A DNA stretch of 24,282 nt. It comes from Bacteroidaceae bacterium. GTDB lineage: Bacteria; Bacteroidota; Bacteroidia; Bacteroidales; Bacteroidaceae. The translations under genes were made by a program, and so were the position numbers. This document shows positions 14,474 to 23,425 of the stretch, in pieces (the first letter of the stretch is position 1; every line of letters starts with the position of its first letter). The notes below the pieces were generated by a model. That model did no database searches, was not told the DNA's origin, and saw only the letters and a program-made list of their open reading frames with translations. The stretch spans positions 1-24,282 of the forward strand of contig CAAGLA010000044.1 in the NCBI GenBank assembly GCA_900770655.1, written 5' to 3'.

Positions 14474-16873
14474 ATGAATAGCCACAGTATAGAACTTTTT
14501 CTTCCCTTTGTCGACAGGGAAACAGCAAACAATACAATAGAGTGCCTTAAGGCAAAATTCAAAGTGGAAAGAATATGGTTTTGGAGCCAGTCGGCAACAG
14601 TTGCAGGCTTGCCCGAAAATGCAACGCTCCTGCAGGTGCCGTCGCTCACTTCAACTTCTCTTTTCCGCGATATGGCAATACGTGCGACAGCCGATTATGT
14701 CCTTTGTTTCACCAAAGAGGGCATAGAGGTGGAATGCGAAGCGTTAAGCCGCCTTCTTGCCTCTTTCCCGGCATCTGCCTCAATGGCCTACTCCGACTAT
14801 CGCAAGATTATAGACGGAAAAATTCAGGATGCTCCGGTTATAGATTATTTTGCCGGCAGTCTCCGCAACGACTTCGATTTCGGCTCTTTGCTTGTCTTTA
14901 GAACACCGGCACTCAAAGAATCGCTTCCGCAGTTGGCTCTCGACTATGAATATGCCGGTCTCTACCAGCAGCGTCTTGCAATGAGCCGCTGCGGCGATTT
15001 GTATCATTTCGGCGAGTATCTCTACGCCGAAAGAGAACTCGATACCCGCAAGAGCGGAGAAAAACAGTTCGACTACGTAAATCCTGCCCAGCGTGCCGTT
15101 CAGGTAGAGATGGAGGCTGTGTGTACCTCTCACCTCAAAGCCATAGGCGGTTGGCTGCCACCTTGCAAGTATAGCAAAATAGACCTTTCTGCCGGCAGTT
15201 TTCCGGTGGAGGCCTCGGTTATCATTCCTGTGCTTAACCGTGAATCTACAATAGCCGATGCTATAGAATCGGTGCTTTCGCAGGAGACAACATTCCCGTT
15301 CAACATCCTTGTTGTCGATAACCATTCAACCGATTCAACTCCGGCTATAATAGACTCTTTCAACGACGAAAGGGTAGTACACATAGTTCCCGAGTCAACC
15401 ACGCTTGGCATAGGCGGTTGCTGGGACCTCGCCGTCAAAAGCGATGCCTGTGGCCGTTTTGCTGTTCAGCTCGACAGCGACGACATTTACAGTGGCCCGA
15501 GCACCCTGCAGAGTATCGTAGACGCCTTCTACTCCCAACAGTGCGCAATGCTTGTGGGAACATACAGAATTTGCGACTTTGAACTGAACACTTTACCGCC
15601 GGGAGTTATCGACCACCGCGAGTGGACCGAAGACAATGGCCGCAACAATGCTCTTAGAATAAACGGCTTGGGCGCTCCACGTGCATTCTTCACCCCTGTT
15701 ATACGCGAGGTGGGCTTCCCGAATGTGAGCTACGGCGAAGACTATGCCGTGGGTCTGCGCATTTCGCGCAACTACAGAATAGGGCGCATATACGATGTTC
15801 TCTATCTCTGCCGTCGTTGGGGCGGAAATTCCGATGCGGCACTCTCGCACGAAAAGCAGAATGCCCATAACCTCTACAAAGACTCTTTGCGCACGGCCGA
15901 ACTCAATGCCAGAATAGAGATGCTTGCAGAAATGGCGCTTCCTTCGCTCGAAGATGTAAATGATTTCTTCTCAAAGCAGCTCTCTTCGTGGCCTCTTGCA
16001 GCGAAAAATTTTGCAGCCTTAGACAATGTTAAGGTACGCAACTTGAGTGGCGGAGTAAGCCTGCAGTATAACCCGGCCCGCATAGTCTCCACGGCGGCAA
16101 AGACAGACAAGGCGAGCATTGCCGGCCGCAACTGTTTTCTTTGTGCCGGAAACCGTCCCGCCGAGCAGTTTGCTCTTGGTGCTGCCGGAACAATGGATGT
16201 GCTTGTCAATCCCTTCCCCATACTTCCGTTTCATTTGACAATACCGTCGAAGGAGCACACCCCTCAACTTCTCGCTCCAATGTATGCCGATATGCTTAAC
16301 CTTGCCCGGGAGTGGCAGGGCGTTGCGCTCTTCTACAACGGTGCCGAATGTGGCGCTTCGGCACCCGACCACGCTCACCTTCAGGCAGTGCGCTATGCTG
16401 CTGTTCCAATGCTTGGCGAAGAGTGGAAAGAGGAAATATCCTGTGGCTTAGAACCGCTTTTTGCACTCGAAGGCAGTTACATATATTCGTCAAACAGATA
16501 CATTGTGCCACTCTTTGTAATAGTGGCAAGGAGTGTCAGTGCATCGGCCGAACTGTTAGGCCGCCTGTTGTCGGCACTGCCTTGCGAAGAAGGAAAGCCC
16601 GAACCGCGAATGAATGTAATATCCTACAATTCTCCCTCAGAGGGCTATGTGACCATTGTCGTACCCCGCTCCAAGCATCGCCCCGCAGTCTACTCGGCAC
16701 CCGAAGGGGAACGTCGTCTTGTCAGTCCGGGAGCACTCGATATGGCAGGTCTTGTAATAACTCCTCGCGAAGAGGATTTCCTCTCGCTCACAGCAGGCGA
16801 AACGGTGTCTATGTTGCGCGAAGTGGCTCTCTCTGTCGCAGAGGCAGCCGAAGTAGCCGAAAAAATAAGATAA
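14474..16873 (+). CDS. Bifunctional GT2 glycosyltransferase and GalT/Ap4A-phosphorylase-like (DUF4922-like) protein
   Basis: A 799-residue protein with no signal peptide or transmembrane segment. Residues 1-240 are a degenerate GT-like region (MAYSDYRKI). Residues about 247-480 are a full GT2 domain: ASVIIPVLNRESTIADAIESV, VVDNHSTDSTP and the acidic metal site VQLDSDD near residue 334, so transfer of a sugar from a nucleotide donor is expected. From about 550, NCFLCAGNRPAEQF looks like a Zn-binding start, then NPFPILPFHLTI, and DHAHLQ (His633, His635, Gln637) matches the HxHxQ catalytic motif of GalT and Ap4A phosphorylase. That half could move a nucleotidyl group to or from a sugar phosphate. 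The SpoIID gene follows after 7 bases. Related to DUF4922 proteins by recall. Confidence 0.82.
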   Translation: MNSHSIELFLPFVDRETANNTIECLKAKFKVERIWFWSQSATVAGLPENATLLQVPSLTSTSLFRDMAIRATADYVLCFTKEGIEVECEALSRLLASFPASASMAYSDYRKIIDGKIQDAPVIDYFAGSLRNDFDFGSLLVFRTPALKESLPQLALDYEYAGLYQQRLAMSRCGDLYHFGEYLYAERELDTRKSGEKQFDYVNPAQRAVQVEMEAVCTSHLKAIGGWLPPCKYSKIDLSAGSFPVEASVIIPVLNRESTIADAIESVLSQETTFPFNILVVDNHSTDSTPAIIDSFNDERVVHIVPESTTLGIGGCWDLAVKSDACGRFAVQLDSDDIYSGPSTLQSIVDAFYSQQCAMLVGTYRICDFELNTLPPGVIDHREWTEDNGRNNALRINGLGAPRAFFTPVIREVGFPNVSYGEDYAVGLRISRNYRIGRIYDVLYLCRRWGGNSDAALSHEKQNAHNLYKDSLRTAELNARIEMLAEMALPSLEDVNDFFSKQLSSWPLAAKNFAALDNVKVRNLSGGVSLQYNPARIVSTAAKTDKASIAGRNCFLCAGNRPAEQFALGAAGTMDVLVNPFPILPFHLTIPSKEHTPQLLAPMYADMLNLAREWQGVALFYNGAECGASAPDHAHLQAVRYAAVPMLGEEWKEEISCGLEPLFALEGSYIYSSNRYIVPLFVIVARSVSASAELLGRLLSALPCEEGKPEPRMNVISYNSPSEGYVTIVVPRSKHRPAVYSAPEGERRLVSPGALDMAGLVITPREEDFLSLTAGETVSMLREVALSVAEAAEVAEKIR

Positions 16874-16880
16874 TATCTCT

Positions 16881-18170
16881 ATGAAGTGTGTAAATGTAGG
16901 CATATTGCGTGCTCCGCGCATAAACTTCGACTTCATTGGTGCTTTCAGCCTGAATGGCGTTCCTGCAGGCGAAAAAAACACCCTTTTCTTCGACAACGGC
17001 AAGTTGAACTACAACGGCAAGTTATATGCCACTCTCGAATTCAAGCCCGTTGCTGCCGAATCGCTCTTTGTGCTGCACGATGTGGTTATTGGGCTTAACT
17101 TCCATTGGCAACGTACCGAAGACCAAACCTTTAAAGGGGAGCTTCATTTTATAGTGGAAGACGGTGAGGTGCGCGCAATAAACCGCCTTTCCATCGAAGA
17201 TTATCTGGTAAGTGTAATATCGAGCGAAATGTCGGCAACATCGTCGTTGGAATTCCTTAAGGCCCATACAGTTGTCTCTCGCAGCTGGCTCTATGCCCAG
17301 CTGCAGCGCAAGGAGCGTCAGACACTCTCCAAACTTGGCTACGAAACCGACGAAGAGATAATACGCTGGTATGCCCGTGAAGACCACACTCTCTTCGACC
17401 TTTGTGCCGACGACCATTGCCAGCGCTATCAGGGGTTTACACGTGCCATTAACCCCAATGTGGAACGTGCTGTGCGCGAAACTGCAGGCGAAGTGCTTTG
17501 CTATGGCGGCGAGGTGTGCGATGCTCGTTTCAGCAAGTGCTGTGGCGGAGTAACCGAGCGCTTTTCGGCCTGTTGGGAAAACGCAGACTATGAATATCTT
17601 CAGGCGTTCAGGGACTGCGATGGTGAGCCATTGCCAAATCTCACCACCGAAGCTGGTGCAAGGGAGTGGATAGAAAGCGCACCCTCTTCCTACTGCTCCG
17701 AAACAGACAGCCGTGTACTTTTTCAGGTGCTCAACGGTTACGACCGCGAGACAAACGATTTCTACCGTTGGCGTGTTGAGTATGGCACCGAAGAACTTTC
17801 GCGCCTCATAGCAGAGCGTTCAGGTATAGATTTCGGAACCATACTCGAACTGCAGCCTTTACAGCGCGGCGCTTCGGGCCGCATAGTGCGTTTGCGTGTG
17901 GTGGGCAGCAAGAAAACCGTTGTCGTCGGTAAAGAACTGGAAATACGCCGTTGGCTATCTTCATCCCATTTGTACAGTTCGGCGTTTGTGGTCAATAAAA
18001 CGGAGTGCACAGGAAAAGAACCCCGTTTTGTTCTTAAAGGTGCCGGGTGGGGGCACGGAGTAGGTCTTTGCCAAATAGGTGCGGCAATGATGGGCGAAAG
18101 AGGCTTTTCGTACAAAAAAATCCTTTCCCACTATTATAGGGGTGCAACTATTGAAATTATTAATGGTTGA
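16881..18170 (+). CDS. SpoIID/LytB-domain protein without a signal peptide
   Basis: SpoIID-family proteins are lytic transglycosylases acting on peptidoglycan glycan chains. This 429-residue protein has the domain at about 95-400: LSIEDYLVSVISSEMS with the candidate catalytic Glu116, AHTVVSRSWLYAQLQ, the cysteine-rich FSKCCGGVTERFSACWE, and the end motif GWGHGVGLCQIGAAMM. The N-terminus MKCVNVGILRAPRINF is not a signal peptide, and an in-frame upstream extension is not available since the GT2 gene ends 7 bases earlier. So the protein may be cytoplasmic or exported by another route. The gene is surely co-transcribed with the preceding bifunctional gene, implying a shared glycan substrate or product. 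Confidence 0.85.
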   Translation: MKCVNVGILRAPRINFDFIGAFSLNGVPAGEKNTLFFDNGKLNYNGKLYATLEFKPVAAESLFVLHDVVIGLNFHWQRTEDQTFKGELHFIVEDGEVRAINRLSIEDYLVSVISSEMSATSSLEFLKAHTVVSRSWLYAQLQRKERQTLSKLGYETDEEIIRWYAREDHTLFDLCADDHCQRYQGFTRAINPNVERAVRETAGEVLCYGGEVCDARFSKCCGGVTERFSACWENADYEYLQAFRDCDGEPLPNLTTEAGAREWIESAPSSYCSETDSRVLFQVLNGYDRETNDFYRWRVEYGTEELSRLIAERSGIDFGTILELQPLQRGASGRIVRLRVVGSKKTVVVGKELEIRRWLSSSHLYSSAFVVNKTECTGKEPRFVLKGAGWGHGVGLCQIGAAMMGERGFSYKKILSHYYRGATIEIING

Positions 18171-18183
18171 TATTCAATGCTGT

Positions 18184-18264
18184 ATGAAAATTTGAAAAAA
18201 TGTTGTCATTCCTTTTTGGATTAATATGAAAATTTATTTGTATTTTTAGCCCTTGTAATGACAA
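18184..18264. repeat. Repeats in the SpoIID-GT4 intergenic gap
   Basis: ATGAAAATTT occurs at 18184-18193 and 18226-18235. TTGTCATT (18203-18210) is inverted as AATGACAA (18257-18264). Between the arms TTTG (18215-18218) and TATTTTTA (18241-18248) form a weak promoter candidate for the next gene. Confidence 0.35.
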
Positions 18265-18315
18265 TAAATGAAAAACACAACCGTTTAAGGAGTATATTAT
18301 ACCGATAAAGCTGCG

Positions 18316-19527
18316 ATGAAGATACTCTTTCTTTCCGACAACTTTCCTCCCGAAGTCAATGCGCCGGCAACACGAACACTGGAGCATTGCAAAGAGTGGG
18401 TTAAAGCAGGTCACGAAGTGACTGTAATAACCTGTCATCCCAACTATCCCATAGGAAAGGTCTATAGCGGTTACAAAAACTGCTGGAAGAGAGTAGAAGA
18501 GGTAGAGGGTATAAAAGTTATCAGGGTTTGGACCTATATAGCATCGAACAAAGGGTTTGCCAAACGCATACTCGACTATATAAGTTTCTCGATAACCTCT
18601 TTCTTTGCCGGTCTTTTCCTTAAATGCGACATAATTGTCGCCACTTCACCCCAGTTTTTTACAGCCTTGTCGGGCAGAACGCTCCACTTCTTCAAACGTA
18701 AACCGTGGATTATGGAGGTGCGCGACCTGTGGCCCGACTCCATAAAGTCGGTAGGTGCAATGAAAGACGGCATAGTCTTGCGCTATTTCTCAAAAGAGGA
18801 GATGTGGTGTTACCGTTCGGCCAAGCAGATAGTTGTTGTAACCGATACCTTTAAAGAGGTAATATCGGGCAGGGGTATTCCTGCAAGCAAAATATCGGTA
18901 ATTAAGAACGGAGCCAACCTGAATCTCTTCACTCCACGCGAAAAGCCTGCCCATTTGGTTGAAAAATATGGTATGGCCGGCAAAACAGTGCTGGGCTATG
19001 TGGGTACCATTGGAATGGCCCACAAGATAGATTTTCTCATAGACTGCGTTAAGGAACTGCCCGAATGTGTTCTTATGATTATGGGCGACGGTGCCGAAAA
19101 GGAGGCTATGATAGAAAAGGTAAAGAAGGAGAACGTAACCAATGTGGTGTTTATAGATTCTGTCCCTAAAGAGCAGGTGCCCGACTACGTGGCCTTGCAG
19201 GATCTGGCACTCGTGAACCTGCGTCGCGACCCGCTCTTTACAACGGTGATACCTTCAAAGATATTCGAGACATCGGCAATGCATATACCAATTATGCTTG
19301 GTGTCGACGGCGAGGCCCGCAAACTTGTCGAGCAATATGGTGCAGGCCTTTATTATGAACCTGAAAACAAGGCCGATTTCCTTGAGAAACTCAACATAAT
19401 GCTCTCCGGCAGGCAGAAATACGAAGAGTGTCAGGCCGGTTGCGACAAACTTGCAAGAGCCTTCGACCGCAAGAAACTGGCACAGGAAATGCTGGAAATT
19501 ATATGTGAAACAGCAAATAAAAAATAA
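18316..19527 (+). CDS. Glycosyltransferase family 4 (WbuB-like)
   Basis: A 403-residue GT-B fold glycosyltransferase. The N-terminal half has the WbuB-type signature NFPPEVNAPATRTLEHCKEW, HPNYPIGKVYSGY, and VRDLWPDS. The C-terminal nucleotide-sugar half includes ISVIKNGANLNLF, LGYVGTIGMAHK, MGDGAEKEAM, and IPSKIFETSAMHIP. Such enzymes transfer a sugar (often an N-acetylated hexosamine) in O-antigen or capsule synthesis. It is 145 bases downstream of SpoIID, with its own possible promoter. Standing alone, it could belong to the GT2/SpoIID pathway or to a surface polysaccharide. Peripheral membrane or cytoplasmic location. Confidence 0.9.
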   Translation: MKILFLSDNFPPEVNAPATRTLEHCKEWVKAGHEVTVITCHPNYPIGKVYSGYKNCWKRVEEVEGIKVIRVWTYIASNKGFAKRILDYISFSITSFFAGLFLKCDIIVATSPQFFTALSGRTLHFFKRKPWIMEVRDLWPDSIKSVGAMKDGIVLRYFSKEEMWCYRSAKQIVVVTDTFKEVISGRGIPASKISVIKNGANLNLFTPREKPAHLVEKYGMAGKTVLGYVGTIGMAHKIDFLIDCVKELPECVLMIMGDGAEKEAMIEKVKKENVTNVVFIDSVPKEQVPDYVALQDLALVNLRRDPLFTTVIPSKIFETSAMHIPIMLGVDGEARKLVEQYGAGLYYEPENKADFLEKLNIMLSGRQKYEECQAGCDKLARAFDRKKLAQEMLEIICETANKK

Positions 19528-19557
19528 AATCTGCCGCGGCAGATTTTATTTTTTTAT
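19521..19557. terminator. Bidirectional terminator, 32-base palindrome
   Basis: Bases 19521-19536 and 19537-19552 are perfect inverse complements centred on CCGCGG, with A's before and T's after. The GT4 stop codon lies within it, and it separates GT4 from the convergent thioesterase gene. Confidence 0.88.
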
Positions 19558-19577
19558 TTATCGGCTATTTTAAAGTT

Positions 19578-20060
19578 TTATTCACCATCTTCCGTTACAC
19601 ATTCGCTGAACATAAAATCCTTTTCGGCAACATCCTTCGGGAACGTATAATATGTTATGTCGGCTGTAGAGCAGGTAACTCCGTTATATGTTATTGCGGC
19701 ATCTATGAAAACAAAATTGCGCTTGGTCTCTCTAATGCGGGCGCGAATTTCTACCTGTATATCGCTGCCTGTGGGTATAGGCTTCTTGTATTTTATATTC
19801 AGGTTGGTTGTCATTCCCGAAGTCTGGCATTTGCGTGCAATAATCCAGCCGCCAATCTCGTCGAGCAGTGTCGCCTGAATACCACCGTGCAGTGTGTTGA
19901 GCCACCCCTGATAGTTTTCGCCGGGAGTCCATATCGAAACAATATCCTCACCATCTTCATAAAACTCCATTTTAAGCCCGTATGGGTTGCTTGGGGCGCA
20001 AGCAAAGCAGTTGTATCCCTTGTCGGTGAGCCCAATCCACGGATTCTTTATCTTCTTCAT
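19578..20060 (-). CDS. PaaI-type hotdog-fold thioesterase
   Basis: A 160-residue hotdog protein that should hydrolyse acyl-CoA thioesters. The N-terminal NCFACAPSNPYGLKMEF (Cys18, Cys21) is typical of a PaaI subgroup, and the active-site pattern is LHGGIQATLLDEIGGW (His58, Gly59, Gly60, Asp67, Glu68). Cytoplasmic, probably a tetramer as in relatives. It stands alone on the minus strand, with a -7 element 33 bases upstream and a shared bidirectional terminator downstream. The acyl substrate cannot be predicted. Confidence 0.88.
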   Translation of the reverse strand: MKKIKNPWIGLTDKGYNCFACAPSNPYGLKMEFYEDGEDIVSIWTPGENYQGWLNTLHGGIQATLLDEIGGWIIARKCQTSGMTTNLNIKYKKPIPTGSDIQVEIRARIRETKRNFVFIDAAITYNGVTCSTADITYYTFPKDVAEKDFMFSECVTEDGE

Positions 20061-20084
20061 AAATTTTCGTTATATTATATTAAA

Positions 20085-20100
20085 ACCTTTTGTAAAGGTA
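20085..20100 (-). promoter_or_regulatory. Promoter -7 element with inverted repeat for the thioesterase
   Basis: On the minus strand TACCTTTA (20100-20093) is one mismatch from TAnnTTTG. ACCTTT and AAAGGT (20099-20094 and 20090-20085) are inverted 3 bases apart, so the -7 element and the start region are mirror arms as at pflB. Confidence 0.5.
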
Positions 20101-20121
20101 CTGTATTGCCGGTTATGAATG

Positions 20122-20175
20122 GTTCAAAACAGCCTGCTTTTATAAAATCTTAACATAGAATGTCTGCTTTTGAAC
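20122..20175. repeat. Inverted repeat in the thioesterase-TraB divergent gap
   Basis: GTTCAAAA (20122-20129) is inverted as TTTTGAAC (20168-20175). It lies in the 226-base divergent gap, where nothing else is recognised besides the promoters. It could bind a regulator of either gene. Confidence 0.3.
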
Positions 20176-20248
20176 AGTTTAATTGTGTTAAAGTCAAATG
20201 AATTTCTCAATTGTCCTTTTTAAATCTTTTCATTCTCTCTCTTTTTTG

Positions 20249-20256
20249 TACTTTTG
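20249..20256 (+). promoter_or_regulatory. -7 element of the TraB/GumN promoter
   Basis: TACTTTTG fits TAnnTTTG, 31 bases before the ATG; TTTT (20227-20230) is a weak -33 with 18 bases between. Confidence 0.5.
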
Positions 20257-20286
20257 CTCTGTGATTAACTGTTAACTATATAAAAA

Positions 20287-21177
20287 ATGAAAAGATTTGC
20301 TATTACACTTGCGTTTTTGCTGTCGGCCGTTGCCGTTATAAATGCCCAGTTACTATACAGAATATCGGGTGGCGGGCTCAATAAACCGTCATATATGATA
20401 GGTACATACCATTTGGCTCCGGCATCGTTTGTCGACTCCATTCCCGGTGCAGGAGAAGCCCTTGCTGCAGTTGAGCAGGTGTGCGGGGAACTCGATATGC
20501 GCGACCTTGAATCGACCGAAAACAGACAGAAACTGCAGCAGGCAATGTTGTTGCCCGGCGACAGCACGCTGAAAGATGTTTTTACACCCGAAGAGTGGGA
20601 GCGCTTGAACTGCTATACCAAAAGAATAATAGGTGTGGGCATAGACAACCCAATGCTTGCCAAAATGCAACCCTTTGCTCTTGCTACACAGCTGCAGCTT
20701 GTGCAGTATATGAAGATGACACCCGGTTTTAACCCGGTGGCCCTCATAGACAGCTATTTCCAGACAAAGGCATCGCAAAGCGGCAAGGCAGTAATCGGTT
20801 TCGAAACAATAGATTTCCAAATGGAAGTACTCTATGGCAAGGACCTTGAACGTCAAAAGCGGTCGATATTCTGTATGATAGACAACGAAGAGTATACTCT
20901 TGAAATGATGAAAAACCTCACAGCTGCCTACTTTTCACAAGATTTGGCAGCCTTGCAGCAAATTACCGAAGAGAAGATGGGCAACTCTTGCGACAGCACC
21001 CCCGAAGAAGACGATGCGCTCATCTATAGCCGCAATGCCGCTTGGGTAGAGAAAATCCCAGCAATAGCAGGCGAAAATGCAACCCTTTTCGTGGTTGGTG
21101 CGGCTCATTTGCCGGGCGAGCGCGGAGTGCTTGAGCTATTGGAGCAGGCCGGCTATACTATAGAAGCTGTAAGGTAA
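20287..21177 (+). CDS. TraB/GumN family protein
   Basis: A 296-residue exported protein. The signal peptide MKRFAITLAFLLSAVAVINA is cut before Gln21. The family is marked by paired GxxH motifs: IGTYHLAP (His42) near the N-terminus and VGAAHLPGERGV (about His274) near the C-terminus, with ELDMRD and a helical middle. Related TraB/Tiki proteins are metalloproteases of the EreA/ChaN-like clan; bacterial GumN members have uncertain roles. The PepSY gene follows after a 71-base gap without a clear terminator. A periplasmic location is likely. Confidence 0.88.
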   Translation: MKRFAITLAFLLSAVAVINAQLLYRISGGGLNKPSYMIGTYHLAPASFVDSIPGAGEALAAVEQVCGELDMRDLESTENRQKLQQAMLLPGDSTLKDVFTPEEWERLNCYTKRIIGVGIDNPMLAKMQPFALATQLQLVQYMKMTPGFNPVALIDSYFQTKASQSGKAVIGFETIDFQMEVLYGKDLERQKRSIFCMIDNEEYTLEMMKNLTAAYFSQDLAALQQITEEKMGNSCDSTPEEDDALIYSRNAAWVEKIPAIAGENATLFVVGAAHLPGERGVLELLEQAGYTIEAVR

Positions 21178-21248
21178 GAACTCTCTTCGGCTTGTGTTGT
21201 AAAGATGTTGCTGCGGCAATCCCAAAAAGCTGTTTATAGAACTTGATT

Positions 21249-22436
21249 ATGAAAATATTTTTCAGGAAACTTCATTTGTGGCTGTCGGTGCCGTTTGGTA
21301 TTGTAATTGCCATTACCTGTTTCACAGGTGCTTTGCTGGTATTCGAAACTGAGATTACCAACTTGTGCAATGGCGGCATAGCAAGCGTTGAACCGGCCGG
21401 TACTCCTTTGCCGCTCGATAAGCTTGCCCTTGAGGTGGAATCCTCTCTGCCTGCAGGTTCCGAAGTGTCGGGCTTTGTTGTGCCGGCAAACCCTTCCGAA
21501 GCCTATATGGTGAATCTCTCTAAACCTGTCCGCAAAGTTCTGTATGTAAACCAGTATACAGGTGAGGTGAAGGGTGAAAAGGAGCGATTGCCATTCTTTA
21601 AGGATGTAGTGCGCCTGCACCGTTTCCTGCTCGATACAAACTCCGGAAATGGCACTATATTTTGGGGAAAATTAATAGTTGGCACAAGTACGCTGCTTTT
21701 CTTGGTAATTCTTGTAACCGGTATAGTACTGTGGTGGCCCCGCAACCGTAAAATGCTCAAGAACCGCTTGCTTGTAGCTTTTAGCAAAGGCAGAGCACGC
21801 TTCTGGTACGACTTTCACGTAACCATAGGCTTCTATGCTTCCCTTTTTCTGCTGGTTATGGCGCTCACCGGGCTTAACTGGTCGTTCGAATGGTACCGAA
21901 ACGGTTTCTACTCTCTTTTGGGCGCAGAAACAACCTCGCAGGCTGCGCCAAAGAAAAACCGTGCCGTTGCCGTGCGTGGCAGCGAGGTACAGGCAACAAC
22001 GGCTGCAACGTCGTGGAGTGCCGATGCCTCTACCGGTGCCACCGCTGTTGTGTCCGATGCTTTTGCCGAAGCCCCGATGCCGTGGCAGGCTGCGCTCGAT
22101 TCCCTTATAGCCCGGACACCGTGTTATTCCAAAGTTACTATAACCAAAAACGCAGCCACAGTGTCATTGGGAACTGCCGGCAACAGCAGGGCAAGCGATA
22201 AATATACCTTCGATGAAGAAACAGGTGAAATAACATCTTGTTCGCTATACGAAGATGTACCATATAGCAACAAACTGCGAGGTTGGGTCTATTCCCTTCA
22301 CGTAGGTTCTTGGGGCGGAATGTTCACCCGCGTGTTGGCCTTCCTTGCGGCGTTGCTTGGAGCAACTCTCCCGCTGACAGGCTATTATCTGTGGGTAAAA
22401 CGGCTATATGGCAGGCGCAAGAACAGAAGGAATTGA
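21249..22436 (+). CDS. PepSY-associated transmembrane protein
   Basis: A 395-residue membrane protein from the ATG at 21249; a TTG two codons upstream is possible but less likely. Segments: TM1 at about 11-34, a PepSY periplasmic domain, TM2 at about 135-160, TM3 at about 185-205, and a final TM at about 355-380. The N-terminal MKIFFRKLHLWLSVPFGIVIAITCFTGALLVFETEI and LVTGIVLWWPRNRK are characteristic of the PepSY_TM family. A 50-residue Ala/Thr-rich low-complexity stretch (about 235-280) interrupts the periplasmic loop. Relatives are often linked to siderophore or ferric reductase functions, which cannot be tested here. Confidence 0.88.
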   Translation: MKIFFRKLHLWLSVPFGIVIAITCFTGALLVFETEITNLCNGGIASVEPAGTPLPLDKLALEVESSLPAGSEVSGFVVPANPSEAYMVNLSKPVRKVLYVNQYTGEVKGEKERLPFFKDVVRLHRFLLDTNSGNGTIFWGKLIVGTSTLLFLVILVTGIVLWWPRNRKMLKNRLLVAFSKGRARFWYDFHVTIGFYASLFLLVMALTGLNWSFEWYRNGFYSLLGAETTSQAAPKKNRAVAVRGSEVQATTAATSWSADASTGATAVVSDAFAEAPMPWQAALDSLIARTPCYSKVTITKNAATVSLGTAGNSRASDKYTFDEETGEITSCSLYEDVPYSNKLRGWVYSLHVGSWGGMFTRVLAFLAALLGATLPLTGYYLWVKRLYGRRKNRRN

Positions 22437-22452
22437 TTAGTAACATATAATA

Positions 22453-22492
22453 AGAGGTAATCGAAAAAAAATAGACCCGGTTATCTCTTTTT
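22453..22492 (+). terminator. Hairpin terminator after the PepSY gene
   Basis: AGAGGTAATCG (22453-22463) and CGGTTATCTCT (22478-22488) pair over 11 positions with two G-U wobbles, followed by T's. It lies 16 bases after the PepSY stop. Confidence 0.6.
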
Positions 22493-22505
22493 GTGTTTAA
22501 AAATT

Positions 22506-22534
22506 CTTGATATTTATAAAAATTGCTACATTTG
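22506..22534 (+). promoter_or_regulatory. Promoter of the barrel protein gene
   Basis: CTTG (22506-22509) and, after 17 bases, TACATTTG (22527-22534), a full -7 match. Downstream, GCAATGACAA (22555-22564) inverts the TTGTGCATTGC that starts within the -7 element. Confidence 0.6.
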
Positions 22535-22597
22535 TGCATTGCTTGGCATTTAACGCAATGACAATAAACCGCTAATAACCATTTTGCTATATATGTT

Positions 22598-23359
22598 ATG
22601 AAAAACAGAATTTCACTTTTCCTGCTGGCAGTATTGCTGTGTGCAGTTTCCTATTCACAGGAAAACCCAAACCGTAACCGCATCGTCGATTCATCTACAA
22701 TCGCCCGTATAATGCGTCAAAGGCAGAATGCCGAATCGGCAAACGTACCCCAGCAGCCAGTGGCAGAAGAACCTGCCGTAGATGCGGCACTGGTGCCTGT
22801 AACAAAGATAGGACGCAATTTCATTAATGTAGGTTATTCATATATGGATATGGAACTTCCCGGAATGTCGCCGTTGAAGAACTATTTCGGTGCAACATTC
22901 GGTGTGGGGCATTCATACTTCTTTAACAGCAAACCGTTAGGCGGTTTCCTGCATCTTGGTCTCGATGTAATGTGGCTCGACCTCAACTACAATAACTATC
23001 GTCTCGACTACGTATATTCGGCCTCTGTCGAAGAGCTTGAATATCATCAGGGCGAAGCTGCAATGCAAATAGGTCCGTCGGCGACTATGAATTTTGCAAA
23101 GGACCTTAATATACACGCATACGCGCGTTACGCTCCATCGTTTTCGGCTCTCTATGCCGACGATACATTCTATTCGGCTTTTGCTAATTACTTTGTTGCC
23201 GGTGCATCTCTTTCGTACAAGTTCATAGGTCTTGGCTTCGATTACCGTTTTGGAGAGTGCGAATACAAAGATTATATCTCAATATCGGCCGACCCGGCAT
23301 TCAATGACGAAAAAACAAAGCATACAGGCTGGAGATTCTATATGACCTTCAGATTTTAG
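22598..23359 (+). CDS. Small outer-membrane beta-barrel protein
   Basis: A 253-residue exported protein. The signal peptide MKNRISLFLLAVLLCAVSYSQ is followed by a 50-residue Pro/Ala-rich linker, then alternating hydrophobic strands (FINVGYSYMDME, FGATFGVGHSYFF, GLGFDYRFG). The chain ends in MTFRF; a terminal aromatic residue is the usual signal for barrel insertion. No family name is certain; it resembles OmpW/OprF-type 8-strand barrels by length. It has its own promoter and is followed by a 286-base gap to the next gene. Confidence 0.7.
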   Translation: MKNRISLFLLAVLLCAVSYSQENPNRNRIVDSSTIARIMRQRQNAESANVPQQPVAEEPAVDAALVPVTKIGRNFINVGYSYMDMELPGMSPLKNYFGATFGVGHSYFFNSKPLGGFLHLGLDVMWLDLNYNNYRLDYVYSASVEELEYHQGEAAMQIGPSATMNFAKDLNIHAYARYAPSFSALYADDTFYSAFANYFVAGASLSYKFIGLGFDYRFGECEYKDYISISADPAFNDEKTKHTGWRFYMTFRF

Positions 23360-23425
23360 CGCTAACTTGCTGTCTGGTATCATTTTTAACGATTCTATGC
23401 AGCAGCTTGTAATTTTTGTATAATT

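Noticed and set aside
15593..16529. Minus-strand ORFs opposite the GT2 / DUF4922-like gene
   Set aside because: They overlap the two recognised domains of the plus-strand gene and show no domains.
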